Shown here: positions 27,464 to 36,440 of the stretch, one piece after another
Layout: the number at the start of each line of letters is the position of its first letter
How positions within the stretch are numbered: position 1 is the first letter of the stretch
Origin: Acidobacteriaceae bacterium
GTDB taxonomy: Bacteria; Acidobacteriota; Terriglobia; Terriglobales; Acidobacteriaceae
Direction: 5' to 3'
DNA length: 64,000 nucleotides
Assembly: GCA_003134995.1 (NCBI GenBank)
Contig: PLDC01000024.1
Location: 186,001 to 250,000, forward strand
Translations under genes and position numbers: made by a program
Notes under the pieces: model-generated
What the model saw: only the letters and a program-made list of their open reading frames with translations
What the model was told of the DNA's origin: nothing
The model's database searches: none

Positions 27464-28789
27464 GTGACGCTCGCAATCAGCGTGTTCGGTTTGGGCTATG
27501 TAGGCTCCGTGTCGGCTGCGTGTTTTGCCTCCATGGGACACCGAGTCATCGGTGTGGACGTGAATCCTGCCAAGGTGGAGATGGTGGAGGGCGGCCGCAG
27601 CCCGATCATTGAGGCCGGTATGAATGAGCTTGTCGCCGAGGGCAATCGCGCCTGCAGACTGCACGCTACGACCGACTCGACCGCTGCGGTATTGGAATCT
27701 GATATTTCCTTTGTATGCGTTGGCACTCCGAGCTTGCGTAATGGGAAGCTGGATTTGAGCCACATCGAGAAGGTCGCGCGAGAGATTGCCGCCGCGCTGA
27801 AACAGAAAAAGTCCGCGCACACATTTGTTTTGCGCAGCACCGTTTTGCCAGGTACGGTCGAGTCGATCGTGCTGCCCGTGCTTGAGCAAGTAAGTGGGCG
27901 GCGTGCCGGAACCGATTTTACTGTGGTTTATAACCCGGAGTTCATGCGGGAGGGAAGTGCGGTAGCAGACTTTCTTCAGCCTCCGTACACGATTCTGGGT
28001 GCACAGGATCTTTCGCATCTGGCTCCGTTGCGCGAGCTCTACCAGCAGACGCCCGGCAAAGTGTTCGAGACCAGCATCGCTGTTGCCGAAATGGTGAAGT
28101 ATCTCTCCAATGCATTCCACGCGGTGAAGGTTGTTTTTGCCAACGAGGTCGGAACGCTGTGCAAGCATCTCAATGTAGATGCGCAGGCAGTAACCGAGAT
28201 ATTCACCTCGGATGTGAGATTGAATATCTCGCCGGCTTATTTGTCTCCTGGTTTTGCATTTGGAGGATCGTGCCTGCCGAAGGATGTGCGAGCGTTGATG
28301 TACAAAGCCAAGGAACTCGATCTGAAGCTTCCGATGCTGGAATCATTGTTGCCGAGCAACGCCGAGCATGTGGAGCGCGCCGTGGAAGCCGTGATGCGAA
28401 CCGGCAAGAGGAAAATCGCGCAGCTGGGGCTGAGCTTTAAGGCCGGCACCGACGATCTGCGCGAGAGTCCTCAAGTGCAACTGGTCAAACGGCTGCTGGG
28501 CGAAGGATACGAAGTGAGAGTGTGGGACCAGGATGTAAGCCTCGGCCGACTGGCGGGATCGAACCGGCAATATATCGAAGAAGTAATTCCTCATATCGGA
28601 TCGTTGTTGTCGTCCGATTTGAAGGATGTGTTGGGATGGGGCGAAGTCGTGATTGTGGGAAACAAGTCGGTGAAAAAAGATGAACTGGCCTCGTACCTGC
28701 GCGGCGATCAAATTGTCATCGACCTGGTGAATCTTAACAAGAACCTGCGCGCCGACTCTTCTTCTTCCTATGAAGGGATTTGCTGGTAA
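27464..28789 (+). CDS. algD: GDP-mannose 6-dehydrogenase
   Basis: A 441-residue nucleotide-sugar dehydrogenase that oxidises GDP-mannose to GDP-mannuronate with NAD in two steps. Seen: the N-terminal Rossmann FGLGYVGSVSAACFA, VCVGTPS, RSTVLPGT, YNPEFMREGSA, the catalytic Cys270 in FGGSCLPKDVRAL, and LGLSFKAGTDDLRESP. The whole length follows Pseudomonas AlgD closely, even to the final EGICW, which favours GDP-mannose over UDP-glucose as substrate. The start is GTG with GGAGAG upstream. It points to mannuronic acid or a derivative as an EPS component. Confidence 0.9.
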   Translation: MTLAISVFGLGYVGSVSAACFASMGHRVIGVDVNPAKVEMVEGGRSPIIEAGMNELVAEGNRACRLHATTDSTAAVLESDISFVCVGTPSLRNGKLDLSHIEKVAREIAAALKQKKSAHTFVLRSTVLPGTVESIVLPVLEQVSGRRAGTDFTVVYNPEFMREGSAVADFLQPPYTILGAQDLSHLAPLRELYQQTPGKVFETSIAVAEMVKYLSNAFHAVKVVFANEVGTLCKHLNVDAQAVTEIFTSDVRLNISPAYLSPGFAFGGSCLPKDVRALMYKAKELDLKLPMLESLLPSNAEHVERAVEAVMRTGKRKIAQLGLSFKAGTDDLRESPQVQLVKRLLGEGYEVRVWDQDVSLGRLAGSNRQYIEEVIPHIGSLLSSDLKDVLGWGEVVIVGNKSVKKDELASYLRGDQIVIDLVNLNKNLRADSSSSYEGICW

Positions 28790-28809
28790 TTGTTTTCTGT
28801 AATTCTGGC

Positions 28810-29790
28810 ATGAAACCTCCAGTATTTATCGTCGGGTGTCCCCGCTCTGGCACCAGCTTTCTCTATCATCTGTTGCTTTCTGCCGGCGGCTTCGCCGAGT
28901 TCCACACGCAGATGAATGTTTACGAAGTGCTGGAACCGATTTATGGCGACCTGGGTGTGCGAAAGAACAAAGAAGCAGCCATGCGGGAATGGCTGCAGAG
29001 CAAGGCGTTTCGCGCCTCCGGGCTGAAAGCTGAAGAGATCGAAGCCAAAGTTCTAGCGGAATGCCACGGCGCAGGCGACTTTCTTCGAATCATCATGGAT
29101 GAGGTCGCGCACAAACAGGGAGTCGACCGGTGGATCGACTCGACGCCGACCAACGTTCCGCACATGCTCCGCATTCAAAAAGATTTTCCGGACGCGCTTT
29201 TCGTGCACATCATCCGCGACGCGCGCGATGTTGCATTGTCGCTCGATAAACGTTCATGGAGCCGTCCCCTTCCATGGGATAAGCAAAAGAGCTTGCTCGC
29301 GGCTGGTCTTTATTGGGAGTGGATTGTCCGCAAGGGACGCCAACTCGGAACTTTGCTGAAGCCGCGATACATGGAAATTCGATACGAGGATCTAGTTCAG
29401 CAACCGGAGGAGACGTTGCCGGCGATTGGCAATTTCCTCAAGCACGACCTGGACTATGAGCAAATCCAACAGGCCAGCATCGGTTCCGTGAAAAAGCCGC
29501 TCACATCTTTCAAAGAAGAGTTGCAGGAGGGCCGGTTCACGCCCGTTGGCCGATGGAAAGATAGATTTCCTGCGGATCAACTGCTTGAATTCGAGAAACT
29601 GGTCGGAGCATATCTGAAAGAACTCGGCTATCCGTTGTCCACCGATGCGGCGAAGCTGAATCACGGCTTCTCGACGAAGAGGACAAGGGCGGTCTACGCT
29701 GCCTATTACGAGTTGAAACAGTGGGCGAAGATCAACACGCCGCTGACGCGCTGGATGGTGGATTATTCCGACATACTCATCGACAAATAA
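28810..29790 (+). CDS. PAPS-dependent sulfotransferase family protein
   Basis: A 326-residue sulfotransferase. The PAPS 5'-phosphosulfate loop is FIVGCPRSGTSFLYHLL (near the N terminus), and the 3'-phosphate site is HIIRDARDVALSL. GRWKDRF and a C-terminal helical end also fit the family. The start ATG 28810 (MKPPVFIVG) is chosen over an upstream TTG inside algD, which has no family match. It lies 20 bases after algD, so sulfate may go onto a uronate-containing glycan. PAPS could be made by the enzyme at 49445. Confidence 0.87.
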   Translation: MKPPVFIVGCPRSGTSFLYHLLLSAGGFAEFHTQMNVYEVLEPIYGDLGVRKNKEAAMREWLQSKAFRASGLKAEEIEAKVLAECHGAGDFLRIIMDEVAHKQGVDRWIDSTPTNVPHMLRIQKDFPDALFVHIIRDARDVALSLDKRSWSRPLPWDKQKSLLAAGLYWEWIVRKGRQLGTLLKPRYMEIRYEDLVQQPEETLPAIGNFLKHDLDYEQIQQASIGSVKKPLTSFKEELQEGRFTPVGRWKDRFPADQLLEFEKLVGAYLKELGYPLSTDAAKLNHGFSTKRTRAVYAAYYELKQWAKINTPLTRWMVDYSDILIDK

Positions 29791-29847
29791 GATCGCAGCG
29801 CATGTTCCTCAATCTGAGTTCGGGGAAATACTGAAAGGCGTTTGTAG

Positions 29848-30879
29848 ATGAAGTGCAAGATCATAGATTTCGAATCCGCTGACTGGAGCCGGTTGGACCA
29901 GTTTGCGGATCGAACGGTGTTCCAAACCCAAGGTTGGATTCGCTTCGTGAGCGAGTGCCAGAAGGCTGTTCCAGTCCTGGCGGAGTTGCGTGATGGCGGC
30001 GAGGTCGTGGGTTACTTTACGGGATTAACGTTCACCAAGTTCGGAGTCAAAGTCCTGGGAAGTTCGTTTCCAGGCTGGACCACGCCTTACATGGGGTTCA
30101 ATCTGCTCGATGGCGTCTCACGGGCCTCGGCATTGGCAGCGCTTGAAATTACTGCATGGGACGTCCTGAAATGCCTGCACATGGAAGTTTCCGATCCGCA
30201 CTTCGCGCCGGAAGACGGGCGGAATCTGGGCTTCACGGCCGACGACTATATCAGTTACCGAACCGATCTGACCAAGTCCGAGGACGAGATCTTTAATCAG
30301 ATGGATAGCGCTTGCCGGCGTTGTGTCCGGAAGGCAGAAAAGAGCGGTGTGGTTATCGAGGAAGCCTCTGACGCGGCCTTCGCGGACGAGTACTACGAGC
30401 AACTGCAGGACGTCTTTGCCAAGCAGGGGCTCGTGCCCACGTATACGGTCGAGCGCGTTCGGTCGCTGATCAAGCATCTGCAGCCGACGGGGAATCTTTT
30501 GCTGGTACGGGCGCGCGATGGAGAAGGCAAATGCATTGCCACTGGAATCTTTCCGGGCTTCAACAAGATCGCGGAATTCTGGGGCAACGCAAGCTTTCGA
30601 AGCAGCCAAATTCTCCGGCCCAATGAGTACATTCAATGGTACGTGATGCGTTATTGGAAGCGGCGCGGCATCTCGATCTACGATTGGGGCGGTGGCGGAA
30701 CTTACAAAGAGAAATATGGCTGCGTGCCGCATTCCGTGCCGTGGTTCACGAAATCCCGCTATTCGATGGTTTCGAAGTTCCGGGATGAAGCGAAGAAAAT
30801 GTTCGAAAGAAAACAGCGTTTCCTAGGCTGGTTGCAGAGTAAGCAAACGGAACGCGGCACGAAGACTGAAGAATCCTAA
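29848..30879 (+). CDS. FemAB/CelD-like GNAT-fold acyltransferase
   Basis: A 343-residue protein with two GNAT-like halves. It shows FQTQGWIRFV near the N terminus, a CRRCVRKAEKSG helix (typical of FemAB-like proteins: R-xx-RKA) and an ISIYDWGGGGTYKEKYG block near the end. Family members transfer aminoacyl or acyl groups to glycan precursors, and one type is associated with PEP-CTERM systems. The acceptor here is unknown. It is the third gene of the algD set and overlaps the convergent beta-helix gene by four bases at the stops. Confidence 0.75.
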   Translation: MKCKIIDFESADWSRLDQFADRTVFQTQGWIRFVSECQKAVPVLAELRDGGEVVGYFTGLTFTKFGVKVLGSSFPGWTTPYMGFNLLDGVSRASALAALEITAWDVLKCLHMEVSDPHFAPEDGRNLGFTADDYISYRTDLTKSEDEIFNQMDSACRRCVRKAEKSGVVIEEASDAAFADEYYEQLQDVFAKQGLVPTYTVERVRSLIKHLQPTGNLLLVRARDGEGKCIATGIFPGFNKIAEFWGNASFRSSQILRPNEYIQWYVMRYWKRRGISIYDWGGGGTYKEKYGCVPHSVPWFTKSRYSMVSKFRDEAKKMFERKQRFLGWLQSKQTERGTKTEES

Positions 30880-32663
30880 TTCACCGCGTCCAGTCTCTTC
30901 TCAATCGCATCCACATCGGCGCCAATATCTTTGCCGTCACTTGCCGCGCCGATTGCAAGAGAGGGTTTCTTGCACTCCTCATCTTTTTGCCGGCAAAGGC
31001 TGTAGTTGCCTTTGCCCGCATGATTCATTCGAACGCCGGCGGCTGCATAATCCTTGACCAGAATGTTACCCGGCGGCCAGTTTGCCCCGCCCACGATCAA
31101 GTTGTGGGTGAAGGTGGAATGCTCGAAGCAATCGTTGAACACTCCTTGCGGGCCTTTTCGCTCCGGTTGAACAGCGCAGTTCTGCGTTCCTCCACCGGCA
31201 GAGCCGACCTCGGCGTTCTGATCGGAGGAAAGTATGTTATTCGCAAAAGTAAAGTTCGACATCTTCTGCGGATTGGTAGCGAGAATCGAGAGGATAAAAC
31301 GGGGCACTGGAGAAGATGTCACATGTTCGATCTGAACGTCTCGAAGCGGAGGCTGAATCGACATGATTAGTGCAAACAGTCCGAAGGCCTGATACTCCTT
31401 GGAATGCACACCGTCGATGAGGACGTCGTGAATGCTGTAACGCTCTCCCGCCGCACTGGGGCCTCCGGCATCGAGACTGTTGGCAATCTGAAATGCGTTG
31501 CCGACGTTGATAATCTTGATGAACCTGATCGTGACGTCCGTCACCTGGCAAATCGGGCACCGGGCCGACTGGTTCTTTGCTGAGAGAACAATCGAGAAAC
31601 CTGCCTGGGTAAAACCGCCCCAGGTATTTTCAAGAAGGTTATCTTCAAACAGCACTCTCTGTGCGTTCTTGAGTTCGAAGTGGTTCTTAACAATGAAGGG
31701 ATGGCCGTTGAAGCCTCCCACAAAGCCAGTTTGGCCTGGCATCCAGATCATCGGCTTGAAAAGATGGTTGCGGCGAATTTCGATATCCGTGGGTGTGGTA
31801 TTTGCCCCGCGCCCGCCGAACATTACGTTCTCACCAGAAGCTTCCAGGAAGTTATTTAGAACCTTAAACGGACCCTCGGGATGATCGCCGCCACCCGCTG
31901 ACATGGTTTGAGCGTCGGTGCAAGAGCCGGTGCCTGCCACGCAGTGAAAATCGGAAAAGTAGGAATCCACTATTGCAACATTCGTCATCCACGAAAGCGC
32001 AACTCCGCGCCGGGTTTCGCTTTGCGCGGTTCCATGGACCCATACCCTATCGAAAATTACATGATGCGCTGTGCCGTCCTGGTCTACGGCGGCCAAGGCG
32101 GTTATGGACGCACTGGAATCAGTTCGAGTGATTTCCAGTCCGAAAAATCTGTAGTGATTCGCTCCCGTTAGGAACATGATCGGCCCCGATGACGACTTGC
32201 CGGCAAACTCGATCTTCGCCATTACGTTCCGCGGCGCGGCGCAGTGGTAATCAGGGCGGCTGGGCAGGGAAGCCACGCCGGCGTAACACGGGGTTATGCG
32301 AGTGCCTTCGGCAGGAAGGCTTTCATCGGGCGCAGCGCTGCGAAGCACGATCCAGTGAGAATCATCGCAGGACTTATTCGGAAGCCGGTATAGCCCCTGG
32401 AAAACTGCTCCGGCTTGCAGTTTCAGAGTGTCACCGCAGTTTGCGGAATTAATCGCTTCCTGCAAGTTGTCGCCCTGTTTAACGACGCGAACATTTCCTG
32501 GAGCAGGCGTATCAGCCAGGGCACTTTTCACAAAAACTCGGGGAAGTTCGGCCGGGCCATCGAATCGACTCGAAGGGGAATCGGCAGCGTTTATATTAAT
32601 CCCGGCTGACGAGAGAAACAGAAGGCAAGCCGCTGCGCGAAGTGCGGGATTCAATCCCTTCAT
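30876..32663 (-). CDS. secreted right-handed beta-helix protein
   Basis: A 595-residue protein with a signal peptide (ALRAAACLLFLSSAGININAA). A pectate-lyase-like beta-helix follows. The helix start has QGDNLQEAINSANCGDTLKLQAG, and later turns show IVDSYFSDFHC, NFLEASGENVMFGG and ELKNAQRVLFEDNLLENTWGG. Conserved Cys pairs suggest extracytoplasmic folding. It is clearly paralogous to the C-terminal two thirds of the lipoprotein at 37315. It may bind or cut polysaccharide, but no catalytic residues can be assigned. The ATG at 32663 is preferred over a GTG 12 bases upstream because GGAG then has normal spacing. Confidence 0.78.
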   Translation of the reverse strand: MKGLNPALRAAACLLFLSSAGININAADSPSSRFDGPAELPRVFVKSALADTPAPGNVRVVKQGDNLQEAINSANCGDTLKLQAGAVFQGLYRLPNKSCDDSHWIVLRSAAPDESLPAEGTRITPCYAGVASLPSRPDYHCAAPRNVMAKIEFAGKSSSGPIMFLTGANHYRFFGLEITRTDSSASITALAAVDQDGTAHHVIFDRVWVHGTAQSETRRGVALSWMTNVAIVDSYFSDFHCVAGTGSCTDAQTMSAGGGDHPEGPFKVLNNFLEASGENVMFGGRGANTTPTDIEIRRNHLFKPMIWMPGQTGFVGGFNGHPFIVKNHFELKNAQRVLFEDNLLENTWGGFTQAGFSIVLSAKNQSARCPICQVTDVTIRFIKIINVGNAFQIANSLDAGGPSAAGERYSIHDVLIDGVHSKEYQAFGLFALIMSIQPPLRDVQIEHVTSSPVPRFILSILATNPQKMSNFTFANNILSSDQNAEVGSAGGGTQNCAVQPERKGPQGVFNDCFEHSTFTHNLIVGGANWPPGNILVKDYAAAGVRMNHAGKGNYSLCRQKDEECKKPSLAIGAASDGKDIGADVDAIEKRLDAVN

Positions 32664-32732
32664 TTGCGTCTCCACAATTTCTCATCATAGCACCCGTTTT
32701 GAACGCTTCATTTCGCGTACAGGCGCGAATTC

Positions 32733-33521
32733 TCACTCCGGGGGACGCTCGCGAAGGAGGGCGTTTCGCAGACGATCATAGGTCGAATTGCCCAACAGGT
32801 TGCGGCCCGATTCAAGTAACTGCAGACGCATTCTCGATTGCCAAAGCCCGCGTCCGCTACAGAGTTCCTCAAACTCATGCAGCGAGGTTGCACGCATTAC
32901 GGCGATGCGGCCAAGCGCGAAGGGATCCGTGGATTTCGAGTTCGCCTGAATCCGGCTGGTGGCTACGCTGCGATACCCGGCCTCGCGAGCGACATTAGCG
33001 ACGCGTTGACTAAAGCGGCCTCCGGGGCATGAGAAGTGTTGGACGGATTTGCCAATGATTTGCTCAAGTTGCAACTTGGCATCTCTAATCTCACGTTGCA
33101 ATCCATTCTGGTCGAGATCGGTAAGGTAGGCGTGCGTCATGGAGTGGCAGCCAATCTCGAAACCGAGCGCACTCAGTTCTCGAAGTTGGCTCTGGCTAAG
33201 ATATCCGTTCTGCCCAAGCCGGCCAGCGGTGATGTAGAAGGTTGCTCCAAAGCCCAGTTGGCGCAAAACAGGTGCTGCGCACGTGAGATCGGTTTCAGAA
33301 CCGTCATCAAAGGTGACTGCCACCGTCTTGTGCTCGGGAAAGCGCAAGGCCTCACTTACGCTTGCACCCCGCCAGCCCTGATTCTGAAGGAATAACATCT
33401 GCGCCTGGAAATCCGCGACGCGAAGGACATAGCGGACGTACCCCGGTTCGGGATGGCACAGCGCGCGGCCCGGTTGCTCGAGTTCGTGATACATCAGGAA
33501 GACGATGCTCGGTTCAGCCAT
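32733..33521 (-). CDS. polysaccharide deacetylase (NodB-like)
   Basis: A 262-residue carbohydrate esterase 4 type protein. It has FLMYHELE near the N terminus, the metal/catalytic motif VTFDDGSETD, and IGCHSMTHAYL, which carries the HxxxH zinc ligands. PGGRFSQRV follows. No signal peptide is seen. These enzymes remove N- or O-acetyl groups from glycans or precursors. The ATG at 33521 has GAGGAG nine bases upstream; a longer ORF would run into the next gene. It lies 29 bases after the second deacetylase in the same direction. Confidence 0.87.
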   Translation of the reverse strand: MAEPSIVFLMYHELEQPGRALCHPEPGYVRYVLRVADFQAQMLFLQNQGWRGASVSEALRFPEHKTVAVTFDDGSETDLTCAAPVLRQLGFGATFYITAGRLGQNGYLSQSQLRELSALGFEIGCHSMTHAYLTDLDQNGLQREIRDAKLQLEQIIGKSVQHFSCPGGRFSQRVANVAREAGYRSVATSRIQANSKSTDPFALGRIAVMRATSLHEFEELCSGRGLWQSRMRLQLLESGRNLLGNSTYDRLRNALLRERPPE

Positions 33522-33550
33522 CTGCTGAAATCTCCTCAGGGCCGTACGCG

Positions 33551-34612
33551 CTAATCGTTGTGAGCAGCAGGGTAGTGCTGCGTGGCCGCGCGGCGGATCG
33601 CCAAGAACTCTGCCACCCCCGTGAGCCACGCTTCAAACTCCAAATCATTCCGCGCGTTGGTGTCGACCATCCGCGGAATCAGAAGCGGATTCGTGTGCGG
33701 GCTGGCCAAACCAACATCGCACGTGGTCGCGGAAATGACATTCTCCTCCGCGAGCCAGGGAAGGAATTCATGGCTATATACGCCGCTGGGATAACAGAAG
33801 TGCACCCTTTCCGCAGAAATTATCTTATCCAGGCATTCCCGGTTATCTTGAATCTCTTTCTGGAACAGCAACTTGTCTTTTGGCATGCAATGGCGATGCG
33901 TGTGTAATTGGAAATCGACGCCCTCGCGCGCCAGTTGCGCAATCTCCTGCGAGTTCATGAGCTGGAAAACTCGTTTCGAAAGCACTTCTGCGTAATCAAT
34001 ATCGAGAAGGCCTGCCAGTTTGCGAGCGACTTCATTTTTCTGCATGCCGTCGAGATTATCGCGGGTACAGTTATCCATCAGCGTTTGCACGATGGCCTGC
34101 CGACTCGCTTCCGATCTCAAGTCCAGCGGTGGTTTCAGCCCGAGTTCCTCGCCTTTGTCGAGCACGCCACCTCGCCGCTTCCACAGCAGATACGAACAGA
34201 CAAGATTGAAGACTGGAATCGGCCGGTCGGTGTAATAAGTCGTCTGGTAGACGGTGACGGGAAATCCAAACTTTTTCAGCAAAGGATAGCCCAGGCTGAA
34301 AAAATCGAAAGTGCCGTCATCGAATGTGATGGCTACGCTGCGCGGAGGCAAATGTTTTTCCCATAGCAGCTTCAATGCCTCACCCAGAGGTAGAACGTTG
34401 TACTGGCCCCGCCGCAGAAAATCCAGACGCTGTTCTAATCGTGACGGCTCCAGATAAAGCCCGGGACGCCACAATTGAACGTCTTCATGGGCGATTCCGT
34501 GATAGCAGAGGATCAAGAGCCGGTGCCTCCGCCACGCGCTATCGCGCACCAGCCCAAAAACGCCGGCGCTCTTGAGTAATTGCAGAGTGGCCCGTTTTAG
34601 CGTTCGCTTCAT
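33551..34612 (-). CDS. polysaccharide deacetylase family protein
   Basis: A 353-residue NodB-like protein. Motifs: LILCYHGIA, ITFDDGTFDFFSLGYPLLKK and FQLHTHRHCMP (zinc-binding histidines), then CYPSGVYSHEF. An insertion of about 90 residues between the first two motifs and the HTH motif makes it longer than its downstream neighbour. A gene pair of this kind beside the EPS genes suggests deacetylation of amino sugars during or after export. Confidence 0.85.
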   Translation of the reverse strand: MKRTLKRATLQLLKSAGVFGLVRDSAWRRHRLLILCYHGIAHEDVQLWRPGLYLEPSRLEQRLDFLRRGQYNVLPLGEALKLLWEKHLPPRSVAITFDDGTFDFFSLGYPLLKKFGFPVTVYQTTYYTDRPIPVFNLVCSYLLWKRRGGVLDKGEELGLKPPLDLRSEASRQAIVQTLMDNCTRDNLDGMQKNEVARKLAGLLDIDYAEVLSKRVFQLMNSQEIAQLAREGVDFQLHTHRHCMPKDKLLFQKEIQDNRECLDKIISAERVHFCYPSGVYSHEFLPWLAEENVISATTCDVGLASPHTNPLLIPRMVDTNARNDLEFEAWLTGVAEFLAIRRAATQHYPAAHND

Positions 34613-34876
34613 TCCAAGGATTCAGTATAAAGGTGAGTCGGCTTCAGTGCGCTGAGAGAGGATGCTTAAGATGGAACGTTTATCCGCATTCAGGCGGCAG
34701 TGGAATTGGCATTCAGGGGTGCGCTGGATTGTGCAACGAAGAAGTGAAGTTGGCGGCTGCTAGGCTACGATTTCCGGACCCGCGCAGAACACCGCTCGTC
34801 TGGTTTTTGGTTCTCCCGCGTTCCGTACAGCGTTGATTAGGTTGTACGTGCCACATCCTTTTTCGGTAAGCGTTGT

Positions 34877-35950
34877 TCAGGCCCGCCGCAGCAGACGTTT
34901 GCGTAAAGCTCTGGCCGTGATTTGGAGTGGGGTGGGAAGAACATAGACCAGCGATCGTGGGATTGCGCGAAGGCTTTCTTTCAGCTCGTAACGGTGAAGA
35001 AAGGTGCGGTCCAGCCGGTAGCAGTCGATGGGCTCAACCACGCCCCCTGACTTCCTCAGGAATGGATGCGCCGCGCCCAGCGAATATTTTGTGAAGCCCT
35101 GCCTACAGGCCCATTCTATGGTCCTCCAGATAAGCAGGTCATTAGGACGAAGGCCGTTAAACTCGTCCAGAGAACAGTTGCCGGCATATTCGATCAGGCC
35201 CGCCGGACAAAACCGCACACCAGTCGCAGCGACAGGCTGATTCTTATATCTGGCGAGAAAACGGCGGTGATTGGCGCTCAGCTCATGAGTTTTCCTGGCC
35301 TCTGCGAAGCTGCTATCTGCCTGAACGTTCTTGCGTTTGCTGTCTCGCCACCCGCAGTAAACCTTCCAATATTCGGCCAGATGTTCGTCAGTTTCCACCT
35401 CGCATACCTCAATGCCGCTCTTTATGGCGGTTCGAATGTTTCGCCTGCGATTCTCGTGAAACTGCTTGAACAGCGCATCCGCGCCCAAACTAAGGTCAAG
35501 CACCACGTCCCCTTCCAGTTGTTTCCTTCGAAAGCCATTTTGTTCGAATGTTGGAAGTGGCTTCGAATGCCAACTGAATACTTCCACCAGCTTCGTGGTT
35601 CGGGCCTCCTGGAGAAGGCCCTTCAACAAAATGTCCGTGATCTCGCCGCGGTCGTCTTTGGTGCAGAGCTGAGGACGGGAGGGAAGGCCGCTTATCAACC
35701 GATCTCGGAGGTGGAGACCGGTGAGAACCCCAACCACCTCCCCCAGTTCGAATGCCAGAATCGCAAAAGGGCGTCTACCTTCCCAGTAAGGCTCAAGGAA
35801 GAACTCGGGCGTAGTGTAAGCGCTTGGACAATCAGCTTGGCCGAGGAAGCTCCGCCACTGATCTTCTAGTTCACGGGGCGGAAAGCCGTGTAGTACCGAA
35901 AGGTGAGCTTCTTCCTCTTGCTGAGCTACGTTGCTCATCGACATCCTCAT
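34877..35950 (-). CDS. FemAB/CelD-like GNAT-fold protein, second copy
   Basis: A 357-residue protein related in plan to the one at 29848. It has a first GNAT-like half, the RRRNIRTAIKSGIEV helix, PVAATGVRF, GLRPNDLLIWRTIEWACRQG, then YSLGAAHPFLRKSGG. It fits the BcsL/CelD-type acetyltransferase or FemX group seen in EPS loci. The start ATG has AGAGGA upstream. The 264-base gap downstream (34613-34876) holds no recognisable gene. The exact reaction is unknown. Confidence 0.72.
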   Translation of the reverse strand: MRMSMSNVAQQEEEAHLSVLHGFPPRELEDQWRSFLGQADCPSAYTTPEFFLEPYWEGRRPFAILAFELGEVVGVLTGLHLRDRLISGLPSRPQLCTKDDRGEITDILLKGLLQEARTTKLVEVFSWHSKPLPTFEQNGFRRKQLEGDVVLDLSLGADALFKQFHENRRRNIRTAIKSGIEVCEVETDEHLAEYWKVYCGWRDSKRKNVQADSSFAEARKTHELSANHRRFLARYKNQPVAATGVRFCPAGLIEYAGNCSLDEFNGLRPNDLLIWRTIEWACRQGFTKYSLGAAHPFLRKSGGVVEPIDCYRLDRTFLHRYELKESLRAIPRSLVYVLPTPLQITARALRKRLLRRA

Positions 35951-36099
35951 TGGATTCCTCTACACCTTAGAGAACGAGGGCCATTCTACACCCGGTTTGC
36001 TTCCCGCCTGTTGCCTAAAATCACCCTCCCTTTGTCTCGGGCCTGCCTTGGACTCAGGCGACGGTGGAATTGGCACCGAAGGATGAGTGGGTAGACGCC

Positions 36100-36420
36100 A
36101 TTGGGTGCTTCGTTGTGATTTTCTGCGCGTGCTGCCCGTTAGACGGAGGATCACTAAGGTGTTGACACAACAGTCCCCTGGCGCGACATTTGCCCTCGAT
36201 CCAACTGCGCTTGTGTCGGACCTGTCCAAGTTGGGCTGAAATGTGGCTCCTTCCAATCCCAGCGTGCGCCGATGTAATCGGCATTTTCACGCCCGAGTCA
36301 GGGAGCCCAGTAGTACGAGGCGAGGAAAAAAGCGTCGGAAGACCGGGCCAGGAAAGCGTCGAACTTGACCCCGAAAACCGAAGAGTCAAAACGATTCGAG
36401 GGGTATAATTCCTCCGCGTC
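36100..36420 (-). pseudogene. decayed C-terminal fragment of a SAM methyltransferase
   Basis: On the minus strand, 36301-36390 encodes RFDSSVFGVKFDAFLARS-SDAFFLASYY. It matches the intact protein at 41881 (KFDFSVFGVEFDAVLARS ... PDAFFLTSYY) except that about 23 codons are deleted. Next comes an in-frame TGA where the intact gene has a Trp codon (ASWLSRG), then a frameshift. After it, about 36102-36251 reads RSHISAQLGQVRHKRSWIE and on to LSDPPSNGQHAQKIT, matching RSHTSAQPGQVYHKRRWIE and LSDPPLNGQYWLKIT. The SAM-binding half is missing. It is a truncated, non-functional paralogue. Confidence 0.82.
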
Positions 36421-36440
36421 CCAAAACGCGCTTTCAAGGC

